Source: Glutamicibacter arilaitensis Re117 (GTDB lineage: Bacteria; Actinomycetota; Actinomycetes; Actinomycetales; Micrococcaceae). Taken from it: DNA of 64,000 nucleotides. The stretch spans positions 434,001-498,000 of the forward strand of contig NC_014550.1 of NCBI RefSeq assembly GCF_000197735.1. Direction: 5' to 3'. This document shows positions 42,003-50,160 of the stretch, in pieces (the stretch's first letter is position 1; every line of letters begins with the position of its first letter). The notes beneath the pieces were generated by a model that saw nothing but the letters and a program-made list of their open reading frames with translations, was not told the origin of the DNA and did no database searches. The position numbers and the translations under genes are program-made.

Positions 42003-43390
42003 GATTCCTTCCGTGCCGAGTAATCGGCGAGTACGGTTTCGGTGAAGCGATCCGCGGCACCGAGGTAGCCAGCTGGATCAAATAATTCGTAGAGGTGCTG
42101 GTCGCCCAGGTCATGCACGGAGATTTCCAGGCGCAGCAGATCGCGCAGGGAAATGCCCTCGTCGAGGCTGCGGCGCACCAAGGCCTGGATGGCCGGCTTG
42201 CCGCCGACGACCAGGGGTGCCAACACGGTAGCCACGCGTTCGGAAAGAACTGCGTCTCCGCCGAGGGCAAGGTTCCGTTCAATGGCCTGGTGGTTCACGC
42301 TCAGGCCGTTGGCCAGGAAAGCGCCGTGCTGTGCGGCGCCGGCGGCAAGCCGGGCGAGTTCGCGCAGGGCACTCCATTCGGCGTGCCAGCCGCCATCGGG
42401 GCGTTCATCCACCGCGGTGCCGGCAGCAGTGAACAGGGTGGAGAGCAATCCGGGGGCGCTGAATGCCGCATTGCGCAGCAGTACCGAGCGCACCGGGTTC
42501 TGCTTCTGCGGCATGGCCGAGGAGCCGCCCTTGCCGGCCTCGCGAGGTTCGGACAGCTCGCCGATTTCCGGACGGGAGGCGGTGAGCACATCAGCGCCCA
42601 GGGTCCCCAGCGCGGCAATGGCCGCACCCAGCGCGGAGCCAAGCTGGAGAATCGGCATGCGGTTGGTGTGCCAGGGCGTTCCCGGATCCTCCAGACCCAG
42701 CAGGGCCGCCAGATCCGAGGACAGCGACTGGCTTGTGGCCGTTGTCTCCGGCTGGCCGGAGAGCAGCTGCTCCAGGGAGGCGAGCGTGCCCACCGCACCG
42801 CCCCATTGCAAGCGCAGCTGCCGCGCCGCGGCATCCAGCTGATGCTCGGCATCCAGCACGGCCGAGAGCCAGCTGGCCGCTTTCCAGCCCAAGGTGGTGG
42901 GCAGCGCATGCTGGGTCAGCGAGCGGGCAATGCACACGGTCCCGCGGTGGGCCTGCGCCAGGGCAGACAACCCGCCAGCGGTGCTGCGCAGATCTGCCAG
43001 CGTGAGCGTGAGCGTCTTGGACAGGACCAGCATCAGCGCTGTGTCGATGATGTCCTGGCTGGTGGCACCGCGGTGCAACGCGGTGCCCGCAGTTGCCGCG
43101 GCCCCGTCGTGCTTGAGCAGGTCGCGCATCATGCCCAGCAGCGGGATGAGCGCATTGGCCCCATCCGGTGTCCTGGAGGCCAGCAAGGCCAGGTCGTAGC
43201 GGTCCACGCTGGCCACCTCGCGCACGGCCTGCGCATCCTGGACGCTGCACAGGTCGGCATCCGCCTGGACCTGCACCCATCCGGCTTCGGCATCTAGCAT
43301 GGCTTGGACGAAAGACGCATCGCTGGCCAGGGCCGCGGCCGCAGTTCCTGCCCAGGCGGGGGCCAGCACGCCGTAGTCTGCGCCATCCAT
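41984..43390 (-). CDS. pcaB: 3-carboxy-cis,cis-muconate cycloisomerase PcaB
   Basis: A 468-residue member of the fumarase/aspartase superfamily that cyclises 3-carboxymuconate to 4-carboxymuconolactone. The superfamily signature KGGSSAMPQKQNPVRS lies near residue 295; TSQDIIDTALML and ARSLTQHALPTTLGWK carry active-site residues. GAGG precedes the ATG. A GC-rich nested hairpin separates it from pcaG upstream. Confidence 0.93.
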   Translation of the reverse strand: MDGADYGVLAPAWAGTAAAALASDASFVQAMLDAEAGWVQVQADADLCSVQDAQAVREVASVDRYDLALLASRTPDGANALIPLLGMMRDLLKHDGAAATAGTALHRGATSQDIIDTALMLVLSKTLTLTLADLRSTAGGLSALAQAHRGTVCIARSLTQHALPTTLGWKAASWLSAVLDAEHQLDAAARQLRLQWGGAVGTLASLEQLLSGQPETTATSQSLSSDLAALLGLEDPGTPWHTNRMPILQLGSALGAAIAALGTLGADVLTASRPEIGELSEPREAGKGGSSAMPQKQNPVRSVLLRNAAFSAPGLLSTLFTAAGTAVDERPDGGWHAEWSALRELARLAAGAAQHGAFLANGLSVNHQAIERNLALGGDAVLSERVATVLAPLVVGGKPAIQALVRRSLDEGISLRDLLRLEISVHDLGDQHLYELFDPAGYLGAADRFTETVLADYSARKESWQSRN

Positions 43391-43461
43391 TCGGTGCCTC
43401 GATTCTTAGCTGTTGAGCGTATAAGCCGTCTATCTAGAACTGTAGTGCCCGGCAACGGGCA

Positions 43462-43524
43462 ACACCCCGCCGGGCGCTCCAACGCCCGTAACAGTGCGGG
43501 CGCTGGGGCAATCCAGCGGGGTGT
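43462..43524 (-). promoter_or_regulatory. nested inverted repeat between pcaG and pcaB
   Basis: ACACCCCGC (43462-43470) and its complement GCGGGGTGT (43516-43524) enclose inner CGGGCG/CGCCCG stems (43471-43488, with another CGGGCG at 43497-43502). It lies in the 145-bp gap inside the pca operon, past the pcaG stop. No T-run follows, so it may be an attenuator, an mRNA processing/stability element, or a weak terminator ahead of a pcaB promoter. Confidence 0.55.
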
Positions 43525-43535
43525 GGCGGTGGCAA

Positions 43536-44114
43536 CTAGCTCTCGCGCGGGTAGGAGAGGAACACCGTTTCGTTCCCGCCTTGCAGGCGGATATCGAAGC
43601 GCAGCGAGCCGTCGTCTTCGCGAGCAGCAATCAGCGTTGCGCGTTCTGCTTCGCCCAGCGATGACAGCAACGGGTCGCTAGCCAGCGCTTCGGTGTCCTC
43701 CGGCAGGTAGATGCGGGTGAACAGGCGATTGAGCAGGCCGCGGGCGAAAACCGCGAGCATGATGAACGGGGCCTTGCCCTCTTCGGTAGCGCCCGGGTTC
43801 ACGGTGGTGAAGGTGTAGTGCCCGGCGTTATCCACCGCCACCCGTCCCCAGCCGGTGAAGGTGTAGCCATCGCGCACCAGCGAACCTTCGCGGGACACTA
43901 CGTTGCCGTGCTCGTCGGCCTGCCAGATTTCCAGCAGGGCGTCCGGGATGATCTCGCCGTTGCCGTCACAGACAACCCCGTGCAGGCGCACCGAGTTCGG
44001 ATGTGCCTGGTTGACCAGCTCATTGTCCTTCTCGAAGGGCAGCGCATAGCCGTAGAATGGGCCGATGGTCTGCCCCGGGGTGGGGGTGAGCTTCAGTTCT
44101 GGTGCCTGAGCCAT
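43536..44114 (-). CDS. pcaG: protocatechuate 3,4-dioxygenase alpha subunit PcaG
   Basis: A 192-residue intradiol dioxygenase subunit. TPGQTIGPFYGYALPF, LLEIWQADEHGN and FTTVNPGA are family motifs. The frame is open 45 codons upstream, but ATG 44114 follows GGGAGATC and lies one base after the pcaH stop. With PcaH it cleaves protocatechuate to 3-carboxy-cis,cis-muconate; the alpha subunit lacks the iron ligands. Confidence 0.93.
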   Translation of the reverse strand: MAQAPELKLTPTPGQTIGPFYGYALPFEKDNELVNQAHPNSVRLHGVVCDGNGEIIPDALLEIWQADEHGNVVSREGSLVRDGYTFTGWGRVAVDNAGHYTFTTVNPGATEEGKAPFIMLAVFARGLLNRLFTRIYLPEDTEALASDPLLSSLGEAERATLIAAREDDGSLRFDIRLQGGNETVFLSYPRES

Positions 44115-44115
44115 G

Positions 44116-44964
44116 TTAGTGATCTCCCTCTTCATCTTCCATCCAGGTGCGGTTCGAGCCGGTGAGCACGATGTCCCAGTTATATCCGGTGGCCCATTCG
44201 TGGCTGGTGATCGAGTGGTCGTAGGTGGCGACCAGGCGGTCGCGGGCATCCGCGTCGGTGATCGACTGGTAGATCGGATCCAGAGCGAACAAGGGATCGC
44301 CCGGGAAGTACATCTGGGTGATCATGCGCTGGGTGAAGTCGGTGCCGAACAGCGAGAAATGGATATGAGCCGGACGCCAGGCGTTGTGGTGGTTCTTCCA
44401 CGGATACGGTGCCGGCTTGATGGTGGTGAAGGAGTACTCGCCGTTCGGCCCGGTGATCGCCCGGCCTACGCCGGTAAAGTTCGGGTCAATCGGAGCCGGA
44501 TGCTGGTCGCGCTTGTGGATGTAGCGCCCGGCGGCGTTGGCCTGCCAGATTTCCACCAGCTGCCCGGCCACCGGGCGGCCATCGCCATCGAGCACGCGGC
44601 CGGCCACCACGATGCGCTCGCCGATTGGTTCGCCGTTGTGCTGGATGGTCAGATCCGATTCCAACGCGTGCACGTCACGCTGGCCGAAGGCCGGTGAATG
44701 CAGCTCAATGGTTTCCGGATCCACATGGTGCAGGTTCTTGGTGGGGTGGCGCAGCAGCGAGGAGCGGTAGGGCGCGAAGTCTACGCGCGGCTGGATCTCG
44801 GCTTTCTTGCCGGCCAGGACTTCTTGCCGGTAGGCCTCGTGGATGCCGGTGATTTCACCGCTGATTTCCTCCTGGCTGGCGGTGGTGGCTGCCGGATCAA
44901 GAGCGTGGGAATTCTCGAAGGACTCGGCTCCGGTGCCGTCCTTCTGTGTGGTTTCGGTGCTCAT
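44116..44964 (-). CDS. pcaH: protocatechuate 3,4-dioxygenase beta subunit PcaH
   Basis: A 282-residue catalytic subunit. The non-haem iron ligands are expected in GRYIHKRDQHPAPIDPNFTG (first Tyr), PYPWKNHHNAWRPAHIHFS (second Tyr position is replaced in this reading by the PYPW block; two His in RPAHIHFS). An N-terminal extension of about 45 polar residues precedes the conserved core. AAGGAG lies before ATG 44964. It is 40 bp downstream of pobA and nearly touches pcaG, so all are probably co-transcribed. Confidence 0.92.
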   Translation of the reverse strand: MSTETTQKDGTGAESFENSHALDPAATTASQEEISGEITGIHEAYRQEVLAGKKAEIQPRVDFAPYRSSLLRHPTKNLHHVDPETIELHSPAFGQRDVHALESDLTIQHNGEPIGERIVVAGRVLDGDGRPVAGQLVEIWQANAAGRYIHKRDQHPAPIDPNFTGVGRAITGPNGEYSFTTIKPAPYPWKNHHNAWRPAHIHFSLFGTDFTQRMITQMYFPGDPLFALDPIYQSITDADARDRLVATYDHSITSHEWATGYNWDIVLTGSNRTWMEDEEGDH

Positions 44965-45004
44965 TGCAGGCTCCTTGCAAAGGGTTGGAGAGGTCAATAG
45001 AAGA

Positions 45005-46201
45005 TCAGGAGTGCGGCCAGCCGGTGTAGGATTCGGCCAGGTACTGCTGGCCGAACCGCGAGGAGGTGACCGTTTCCAGCTCGCCCAGGGCGCGCTTGGC
45101 CATGAACGGGTCCCCGCCTACCGGGGTGTGCAGCATGGAGGTCATCCAGTAGGAGAAGTTCTGCGCCTTCCAGACCCGCTTCAACGCAAGGTCCGAGTAG
45201 CCGTCCAGCAGCTGTTCGCTGCCGGTGGAGAAGTAGGAATCCAGGGCCTCGAAGAGCACCTTCACATCGGCGAAGGCCAGGTTCAGCCCCTTGGCGCCGG
45301 TGGGCGGGACGGTGTGCCCGGCATCGCCGATCAGGAACAGGCGCCCGTGGGAGAGCGGTTCGCGCACGAAGGAGCGGAAGCTCAGCACGGTCTTGTCGAA
45401 GATCTCGCCGGTTTTCAACTGGAAGTTATCTGGCCCGTCCACGCGCTTTTGCAGCTCGGCCCAGATGCGGTCATCGCTCCAGGCGTTCACGTCTTCGTTC
45501 GGGTCGCATTGGAAGTACATGCGCTGCACGGTTTCGCTGCGCTGGGAGATCAGCGCGAAGCCGTGTGGCGAATTCGCGTAGATCAGCTCCGGGGCGGATT
45601 TCGGTGCCTCGGTGAGGATTCCGAACCAGGCGAAGGGGTAGGCGACCTTGAAGTCCTTGCGCAGCGTTTCGGGCATCTGGCGGCGGGCGAAGGAGCGCGA
45701 GCCGTCGGCGCCGACGATGACATCCGCGTGCACCTCGAAGAGGTTGCCCTGCGCATCGGTGAAGCGGAACTTCGGGGTGGAGGTCTCCATGTCCAGGATC
45801 TCGGTGACTTCGCAGGAGTACCGCACGTCGCCCTGGTCGCGTTGGCGTGCCGCGGCCAGGTCGACGAAGACCTCGTTCTGCGCGTACAGGGTGACGGTGG
45901 CGTCGACCAGGTCGCGGAAGTCCAGCGGGTGGGATTCGCCGTTGAAGCGCAGGTCGATGCCGGCGTGCTCGTCGCCGTGGGTTAGGACCCGTCCATCCAC
46001 GCCGGACTCGGTGAGCATCTTGACGGCCTGGGCTTCGAGGATGCCCGCGCGGTGGGTGTTGCGGATGGCCTCGTGGTCGCGCATTTCCACGACGATGTTC
46101 TCGATGCCGGTTTTGGCCAGCAGATGCGAAAGCATGAGCCCGGCTGGACCGCCGCCGATGATGCCGACCTTGGTCTTGAGGATGCGTGGATTCTGAACCA
46201 T
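45005..46201 (-). CDS. pobA: 4-hydroxybenzoate 3-monooxygenase PobA
   Basis: A 398-residue FAD-dependent hydroxylase converting 4-hydroxybenzoate to protocatechuate, the expected length for PobA. FAD motifs: VGIIGGGPAGLMLSHLL at the N-terminus, VIVGADGSRSFAR, and LFLIGDAGHTVPPTGAKGLNLAF. The frame is open 37 codons upstream; ATG 46201 with AAGGCAGGG before it gives the usual start. First gene of the pob-pca run. Confidence 0.94.
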   Translation of the reverse strand: MVQNPRILKTKVGIIGGGPAGLMLSHLLAKTGIENIVVEMRDHEAIRNTHRAGILEAQAVKMLTESGVDGRVLTHGDEHAGIDLRFNGESHPLDFRDLVDATVTLYAQNEVFVDLAAARQRDQGDVRYSCEVTEILDMETSTPKFRFTDAQGNLFEVHADVIVGADGSRSFARRQMPETLRKDFKVAYPFAWFGILTEAPKSAPELIYANSPHGFALISQRSETVQRMYFQCDPNEDVNAWSDDRIWAELQKRVDGPDNFQLKTGEIFDKTVLSFRSFVREPLSHGRLFLIGDAGHTVPPTGAKGLNLAFADVKVLFEALDSYFSTGSEQLLDGYSDLALKRVWKAQNFSYWMTSMLHTPVGGDPFMAKRALGELETVTSSRFGQQYLAESYTGWPHS

Positions 46202-46276
46202 GGACCCTGCCTTGCTGTCGTCTGGACCAGAAGCCGAGCGCCCGGCTGCGTTGCCGGACCGATGCATGTGGTCTAA

Positions 46277-46295
46277 GGAAGTAAGAAGAACTTCC
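46277..46295. promoter_or_regulatory. inverted repeat GGAAGT-N7-ACTTCC in the pobA promoter region
   Basis: Perfect six-base arms, 76 bases before the pobA ATG. A possible operator for the neighbouring IclR-type regulator or part of the 5' untranslated region. Confidence 0.4.
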
Positions 46296-46332
46296 ATCAG
46301 GATGCGGTGCATGCGACCCGGCAGACAGGCGC

Positions 46333-46351
46333 ATTCTCAATGAATGAGAAT
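46333..46351. promoter_or_regulatory. palindrome ATTCTCA-N5-TGAGAAT upstream of pobA
   Basis: Seven-base perfect arms between pobA and the IclR gene, 132 bases before the pobA start. A related TTCTCA-T-TGAGAA occurs upstream of the IclR gene at 47303-47315, so both may bind the same regulator. Confidence 0.5.
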
Positions 46352-46418
46352 AATTGGTTGCGTATCTATGCCGCACCGGTCAAGCGCAACAAGGTGCTGG
46401 CCTTGCAATTTCTGGTCG

Positions 46419-47165
46419 CTAGATGTTGTCGAGGCGCAGTGCGCGAGCGATGCCCCGGGCTGCGGTGCGTAGCGCCAGAGCTGCGGACTGCAGTGTTCCG
46501 GAGTCGCGGGGAACAACCACCGAAATAACCGCAACCTGATAGCCTGCCTCGTCGAGGATCGGGGCGGCGGCACCGGTGGTTTCCGGGTCGATGAATCCGT
46601 CGAACGAGGCGAACCCGTTGCGCCGGATTTCCGCCATTTCTGCGCGGAGTTCAGGATGGGCGTCGGTCATCAATTCGTGGTGGCGTTCCAGGAACCCGTG
46701 AATGGTTTCCGGCCGCGAAAAGGCCAAAAGTGCCATGCCCATCGAGGTTCGGTGCACAGGCATGCGTCCGGCGACATTCGCCTGATTGACAACGGAGCCC
46801 GGCCGCGAGAGACGCTCGATGATCAGCACCTCGTCCTGGTGCAGTACCGAGAGCTGGGTATTTTGCCCCAGCAGCTGGTTGATGTCCTCCATGAACGGCA
46901 ATGCCGCGGTGCGAAGGTCCTGGGTGGCAGCGCTTCGATTGGCTAATTCCCACAGGCGCAAACCCAGCCGCACCTGGCCAGACCCGTCTCGCGCCAGCAA
47001 GTCATGGGATACCAATTCATCGAGCAACCTGTACATGGTTGCTTTGGGGATGTCGGCACGCCGGGCCAGGCTGCTGACGCTGAGCGACTGATTGTTGAGA
47101 TCAAACGAACTCAGGATCCGAACCAAGCGGTCCAGCATAGAGTCCCCACTGGGCGAATTGGCCAT
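46419..47165 (-). CDS. IclR-family transcriptional regulator (PobR-like by context)
   Basis: A 248-residue regulator. The N-terminal winged helix is MLDRLVRILSSFDLNNQSLSVSSLARRADIPKATMYRLLDEL; the effector domain has VLIIERLSRPGSVV, GRMPVHRTSMGMALLAF and the C-terminal AVISVVVPRDSGTLQ. Located directly upstream of pobA on the same strand, it probably controls pobA and the pca run in response to 4-hydroxybenzoate or protocatechuate (inference). It is not the only IclR protein here: a second follows pcaJ. Confidence 0.88.
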   Translation of the reverse strand: MANSPSGDSMLDRLVRILSSFDLNNQSLSVSSLARRADIPKATMYRLLDELVSHDLLARDGSGQVRLGLRLWELANRSAATQDLRTAALPFMEDINQLLGQNTQLSVLHQDEVLIIERLSRPGSVVNQANVAGRMPVHRTSMGMALLAFSRPETIHGFLERHHELMTDAHPELRAEMAEIRRNGFASFDGFIDPETTGAAAPILDEAGYQVAVISVVVPRDSGTLQSAALALRTAARGIARALRLDNI

Positions 47166-47302
47166 GGAACTATTTTAGGGCAGTGGCTGCTTCCCTTCTC
47201 CTGCAACCAGGTGAGCGGCTCTGCGCTTTAGTGCAAGCAGGGTTCGCTATCGCGCCGAATTTCCCTTGTTCATCCAGAGTTAACGTGGAATTTTTCCAGC
47301 GA

Positions 47303-47315
47303 TTCTCATTGAGAA
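47303..47315. promoter_or_regulatory. palindrome TTCTCA-T-TGAGAA
   Basis: Six-base arms around one base in the 248-bp gap between the divergent IclR and lipoprotein genes, 138 bases before the IclR start. Shares its half-sites with the palindrome upstream of pobA. Confidence 0.45.
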
Positions 47316-47413
47316 GAGTAGCCAAAATGTTATTTGAATAGTGGTCGTATTATCGAAATGCTTGATGTAATGTCGTTTTCGAATGCGGAATAAACTCCAA
47401 GAAGGCGGCGGCA

Positions 47414-48082
47414 ATGGTTCGGAATCATCAAGTAAAGATTGCAGCTTTGATGGCTGCATTGACGCTGGCAGCCAGCGGTTGCGTCAGTGCATCCCAGGGA
47501 GGGGCCGGTGATCCTTCTGCTGGCACCGTGTCGCCCACGCCGAGCTCCCCGGAGCAAGATGCCAAAGTTCCGCAGCGCCCGGCGGTCCTCAGCGAGAAAA
47601 CCGAGGAAGGGCTGCAAGGTGCCATGGAGTACTGGGTGCAGCTGCTGAATTATTCGGTGGCGAGCGGTGACACCGCCGCACTCAAGGGCTTCTCGGCAGC
47701 GCACTGCACCTTGTGCCAGGAGCTAATCGCCCAGACCGACCAGGCCTATGCCAATGGCGGAAGCATTGACGAAGGCGAATTCAGGGTTATTGAAACCATG
47801 AGCACCCTGGACAAGTATCAAGCATCGCCGGGCGAGCCCAAGGTTGTGTTTGCCAGCTTTGGAATAGAGCGAGCCGCTGGCCAAGTCCTCGGTGCAGATG
47901 GAAAGGTGACCAGCGAAATTGAGCCGGTTTCCTGCATGGATTTTGAAGAAAATTGGGATGAGATCGCTTATGACGAGGATGGAAACTTCATTGGATCCAT
48001 TTGCTCGCTAGCTGTGCAGGATCCGGCGTTCGACGAGTCTTCCGGATGGCAGCCGCTAAATGTCGCGATTAACGCGCAATAG
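47414..48082 (+). CDS. DUF6318-family lipoprotein
   Basis: A 222-residue exported lipoprotein. The signal peptide (VKIAALMAALTLAASGC) ends in a lipobox, with the lipidated Cys at about residue 23. A Pro/Ser-rich linker follows, then the folded domain containing AMEYWVQLLNYSVASGDTAALKGFSAAHCTLCQELI and a paired-cysteine set (CTLC, SCMDF, SICSL). This domain is common in Micrococcaceae lipoproteins of unknown function. A strong terminator follows. Confidence 0.82.
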   Translation: MVRNHQVKIAALMAALTLAASGCVSASQGGAGDPSAGTVSPTPSSPEQDAKVPQRPAVLSEKTEEGLQGAMEYWVQLLNYSVASGDTAALKGFSAAHCTLCQELIAQTDQAYANGGSIDEGEFRVIETMSTLDKYQASPGEPKVVFASFGIERAAGQVLGADGKVTSEIEPVSCMDFEENWDEIAYDEDGNFIGSICSLAVQDPAFDESSGWQPLNVAINAQ

Positions 48083-48102
48083 CAATATTCGCCTTGGAGA
48101 GT

Positions 48103-48134
48103 GCCCTGGCTGCTTCGGCAGCCGGGGCATTTTT
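48103..48134 (+). terminator. rho-independent terminator after the lipoprotein gene
   Basis: An 11-bp stem (GCCC, a T-G wobble, GGCTGC) with a stable TTCG tetraloop, then ATTTTT. Placed 20 bases after the lipoprotein stop. Confidence 0.93.
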
Positions 48135-48196
48135 GTGCGGGGAACCGGGTGGACCGCGATGGAAATCTATTGAGGCTGCGGACATCAACTGCTAAA

Positions 48197-48230
48197 GTTC
48201 ATTATACGAACATAAGTTCACGATGTGAAC
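48197..48230. promoter_or_regulatory. two GTTC-N7-GAAC operators upstream of pcaF
   Basis: GTTC-N7-GAAC at 48197-48211 and again at 48216-48230; the second is an extended palindrome GTTCAC-GAT-GTGAAC. Centres are 19 bp apart. They end 27 bases before the pcaF ATG, a natural place for the IclR-type regulator encoded at the end of this operon to bind. Confidence 0.6.
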
Positions 48231-48257
48231 ATACCGCAGCGATGGAGCAGTGAGACG

Positions 48258-49469
48258 ATGCAGCAGGCCTACCTATACGACGCAATCCGCACCCCCTTCG
48301 GCAAGATCGGCGGCGCGCTGTCCAGCCACCGCCCCGATGACCTGGCCGCCCACGTGGTGCGCGAGCTGGTCGCCCGTTCTCCCAAACTGGATGTCGCGGA
48401 TATCGACGAGTCGATCTTCGGCAACGCCAACGGCGCCGGTGAGGAAAACCGCAATGTGGCCCGCATGGCCACCCTGCTCGCCGGGTTGCCGACCTCGCTG
48501 CCGGGCACCACGATGAACCGCCTGTGCGGCTCCTCGCTGGATGCCTCGATCGCAGCTTCCCGCCAGATCGCCACCGGCGACGCGGACCTGGTCCTGGTGG
48601 GCGGCGTCGAATCGATGAGCCGTGCTCCATGGGTGCTTCCCAAGACCGAGCGTCCTTTCCCGATGAGCAATCTGGAGCTGGCCAACACCACCCTGGGCTG
48701 GCGCCTGGTCAACCCGGCCATGCCGGGGGAGTGGACGGTATCGCTGGGCGAGGCCACCGAGCAGTTGCGCGAGAAGCACGGCATCTCCCGCGAAGACCAG
48801 GATGAATTCTCTGCGGCATCGCACCAGCGGGCCGCGGCCGCCTGGCAGGCCGGCAAGTACGACAACTTGGTAGTTCCGGTTCCGCCGGCGAACAAGCGCG
48901 GTACCGAAGTCACCCGCGACGAAACCATTCGTGCCGATTCCACTGCCCAGACCCTCTCCAAGCTGCGCACCGTATTCCGCACCGGAGAGAATGCCACGGT
49001 GACCGCGGGCAACGCCTCGCCGATGAGCGACGGCGCCTCGGCGGCCTTCATCGGTTCCGAACGCGGCGGCGAATTGCTGGGCGCCGCCCCGATCGCCCGC
49101 ATCGCCTCCAACGGCGCTGCCGCGCTGGATCCGCAGTTCTTCGGCTTCGCCCCGGTGGAAGCCGCCAACAAGGCTCTGGCCAAGGCCGGCCTGAAGTGGT
49201 CGGATATTGCCGCGGTCGAGCTGAATGAGGCATTCGCGGCCCAGTCACTGGCCTGCATCCGGGCCTGGGACATCGACCCGGCCATCGTCAACGCCTGGGG
49301 CGGGGCCATCTCCATCGGCCACCCGCTGGGGGCCTCGGGCCTGCGCATCCTGGGCACCGTCGCCCGCCGCCTGGCAGAATCCGGCGAGCGCTACGGGCTT
49401 GCCGCGATCTGCATCGGCGTCGGCCAGGGCCTGGCCGTCGTTGTCGAGAACATCAACGCAACCAAGTAG
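48258..49469 (+). CDS. pcaF: beta-ketoadipyl-CoA thiolase PcaF
   Basis: A 403-residue thiolase splitting beta-ketoadipyl-CoA into succinyl-CoA and acetyl-CoA. The acyl-accepting Cys is in MNRLCGSSLDAS (about residue 92), the catalytic His in SIGHPLGASG and the second Cys in AAICIGVGQGLAVVVE. ATG 48258 (MQQAYLYDAIRTPFG) gives the family start; the frame is open 11 codons upstream through the operator. Head of the pcaF-I-J-R run. Confidence 0.92.
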   Translation: MQQAYLYDAIRTPFGKIGGALSSHRPDDLAAHVVRELVARSPKLDVADIDESIFGNANGAGEENRNVARMATLLAGLPTSLPGTTMNRLCGSSLDASIAASRQIATGDADLVLVGGVESMSRAPWVLPKTERPFPMSNLELANTTLGWRLVNPAMPGEWTVSLGEATEQLREKHGISREDQDEFSAASHQRAAAAWQAGKYDNLVVPVPPANKRGTEVTRDETIRADSTAQTLSKLRTVFRTGENATVTAGNASPMSDGASAAFIGSERGGELLGAAPIARIASNGAAALDPQFFGFAPVEAANKALAKAGLKWSDIAAVELNEAFAAQSLACIRAWDIDPAIVNAWGGAISIGHPLGASGLRILGTVARRLAESGERYGLAAICIGVGQGLAVVVENINATK

Positions 49470-49488
49470 CTTTTAGAAAGGCAGCATC

Positions 49489-50160
49489 ATGGCACCACGC
49501 ATTGCCACCTCGGCCGCGGACGCCGTCGCCGAGATCACCGACGGCGCCACCGTCCTGATCGGCGGCTTCGGCAACGCCGGCCAGCCGATGGAACTGATCG
49601 ACGCGCTCATGGACTGCGGCGCGAAGGACCTGACGGTCGTGAACAACAACGCCGGGCAGGCCGACGCCGGCCTGGCCCTGCTGATCAAGGAACGCCGGGT
49701 CAAGAAGATCATCTGTTCCTTCCCGCGCCAGTCCGACTCCTGGCACTTCGATGAGGCCTACCGGGCTGGGGAAATCGAGCTGGAGCTGGTACCGCAGGGC
49801 AACCTGGCCGAGCGCATCCGCGCCGCCGGCACCGGCATCGGCGGGTTCTTCACCCCCACCGGCTACGGCACGCTGCTGGCCGAGGGCAAGGAAACCCGCG
49901 TGATCGATGGCAAGGGCTATGTGCTGGAAACCCCGATCCACGCCGATTTCGCGCTGATCAAGGCGCTGAAGGCCGACACGCTGGGCAACCTGGTGTACCG
50001 CAAGACCGCGCGGAACTTCGGCCCGATCATGGCCACCGCGGCCAAGGCGGCCATCGTGCAGGTGGACGAGGTCGTCCAGCCCGGAGCCATCGATCCGGAA
50101 AACGTCATCACCCCGGGCATCTTCGTGGATACCGTGGTGGAACTGGGAGGACAGAAGTAA
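49489..50160 (+). CDS. pcaI: 3-oxoacid CoA-transferase subunit A PcaI
   Basis: A 223-residue alpha subunit of succinyl-CoA:3-ketoadipate CoA-transferase. It has VLIGGFGNAGQPMELIDAL near the N-terminus, VVNNNAGQADAGLALLI and GGFFTPTGYGTLLAEGKETRVIDG. AAAGG precedes the ATG. Its stop overlaps the pcaJ ATG by one base (TAATG), so the subunits are translationally coupled. Confidence 0.94.
   Translation: MAPRIATSAADAVAEITDGATVLIGGFGNAGQPMELIDALMDCGAKDLTVVNNNAGQADAGLALLIKERRVKKIICSFPRQSDSWHFDEAYRAGEIELELVPQGNLAERIRAAGTGIGGFFTPTGYGTLLAEGKETRVIDGKGYVLETPIHADFALIKALKADTLGNLVYRKTARNFGPIMATAAKAAIVQVDEVVQPGAIDPENVITPGIFVDTVVELGGQK

Noticed and set aside
46333..46351. Fur/iron box upstream of pobA
   Set aside because: TGAGAATAATT resembles part of a Fur box, but the perfect ATTCTCA/TGAGAAT palindrome and the catabolic context fit a local regulator better.
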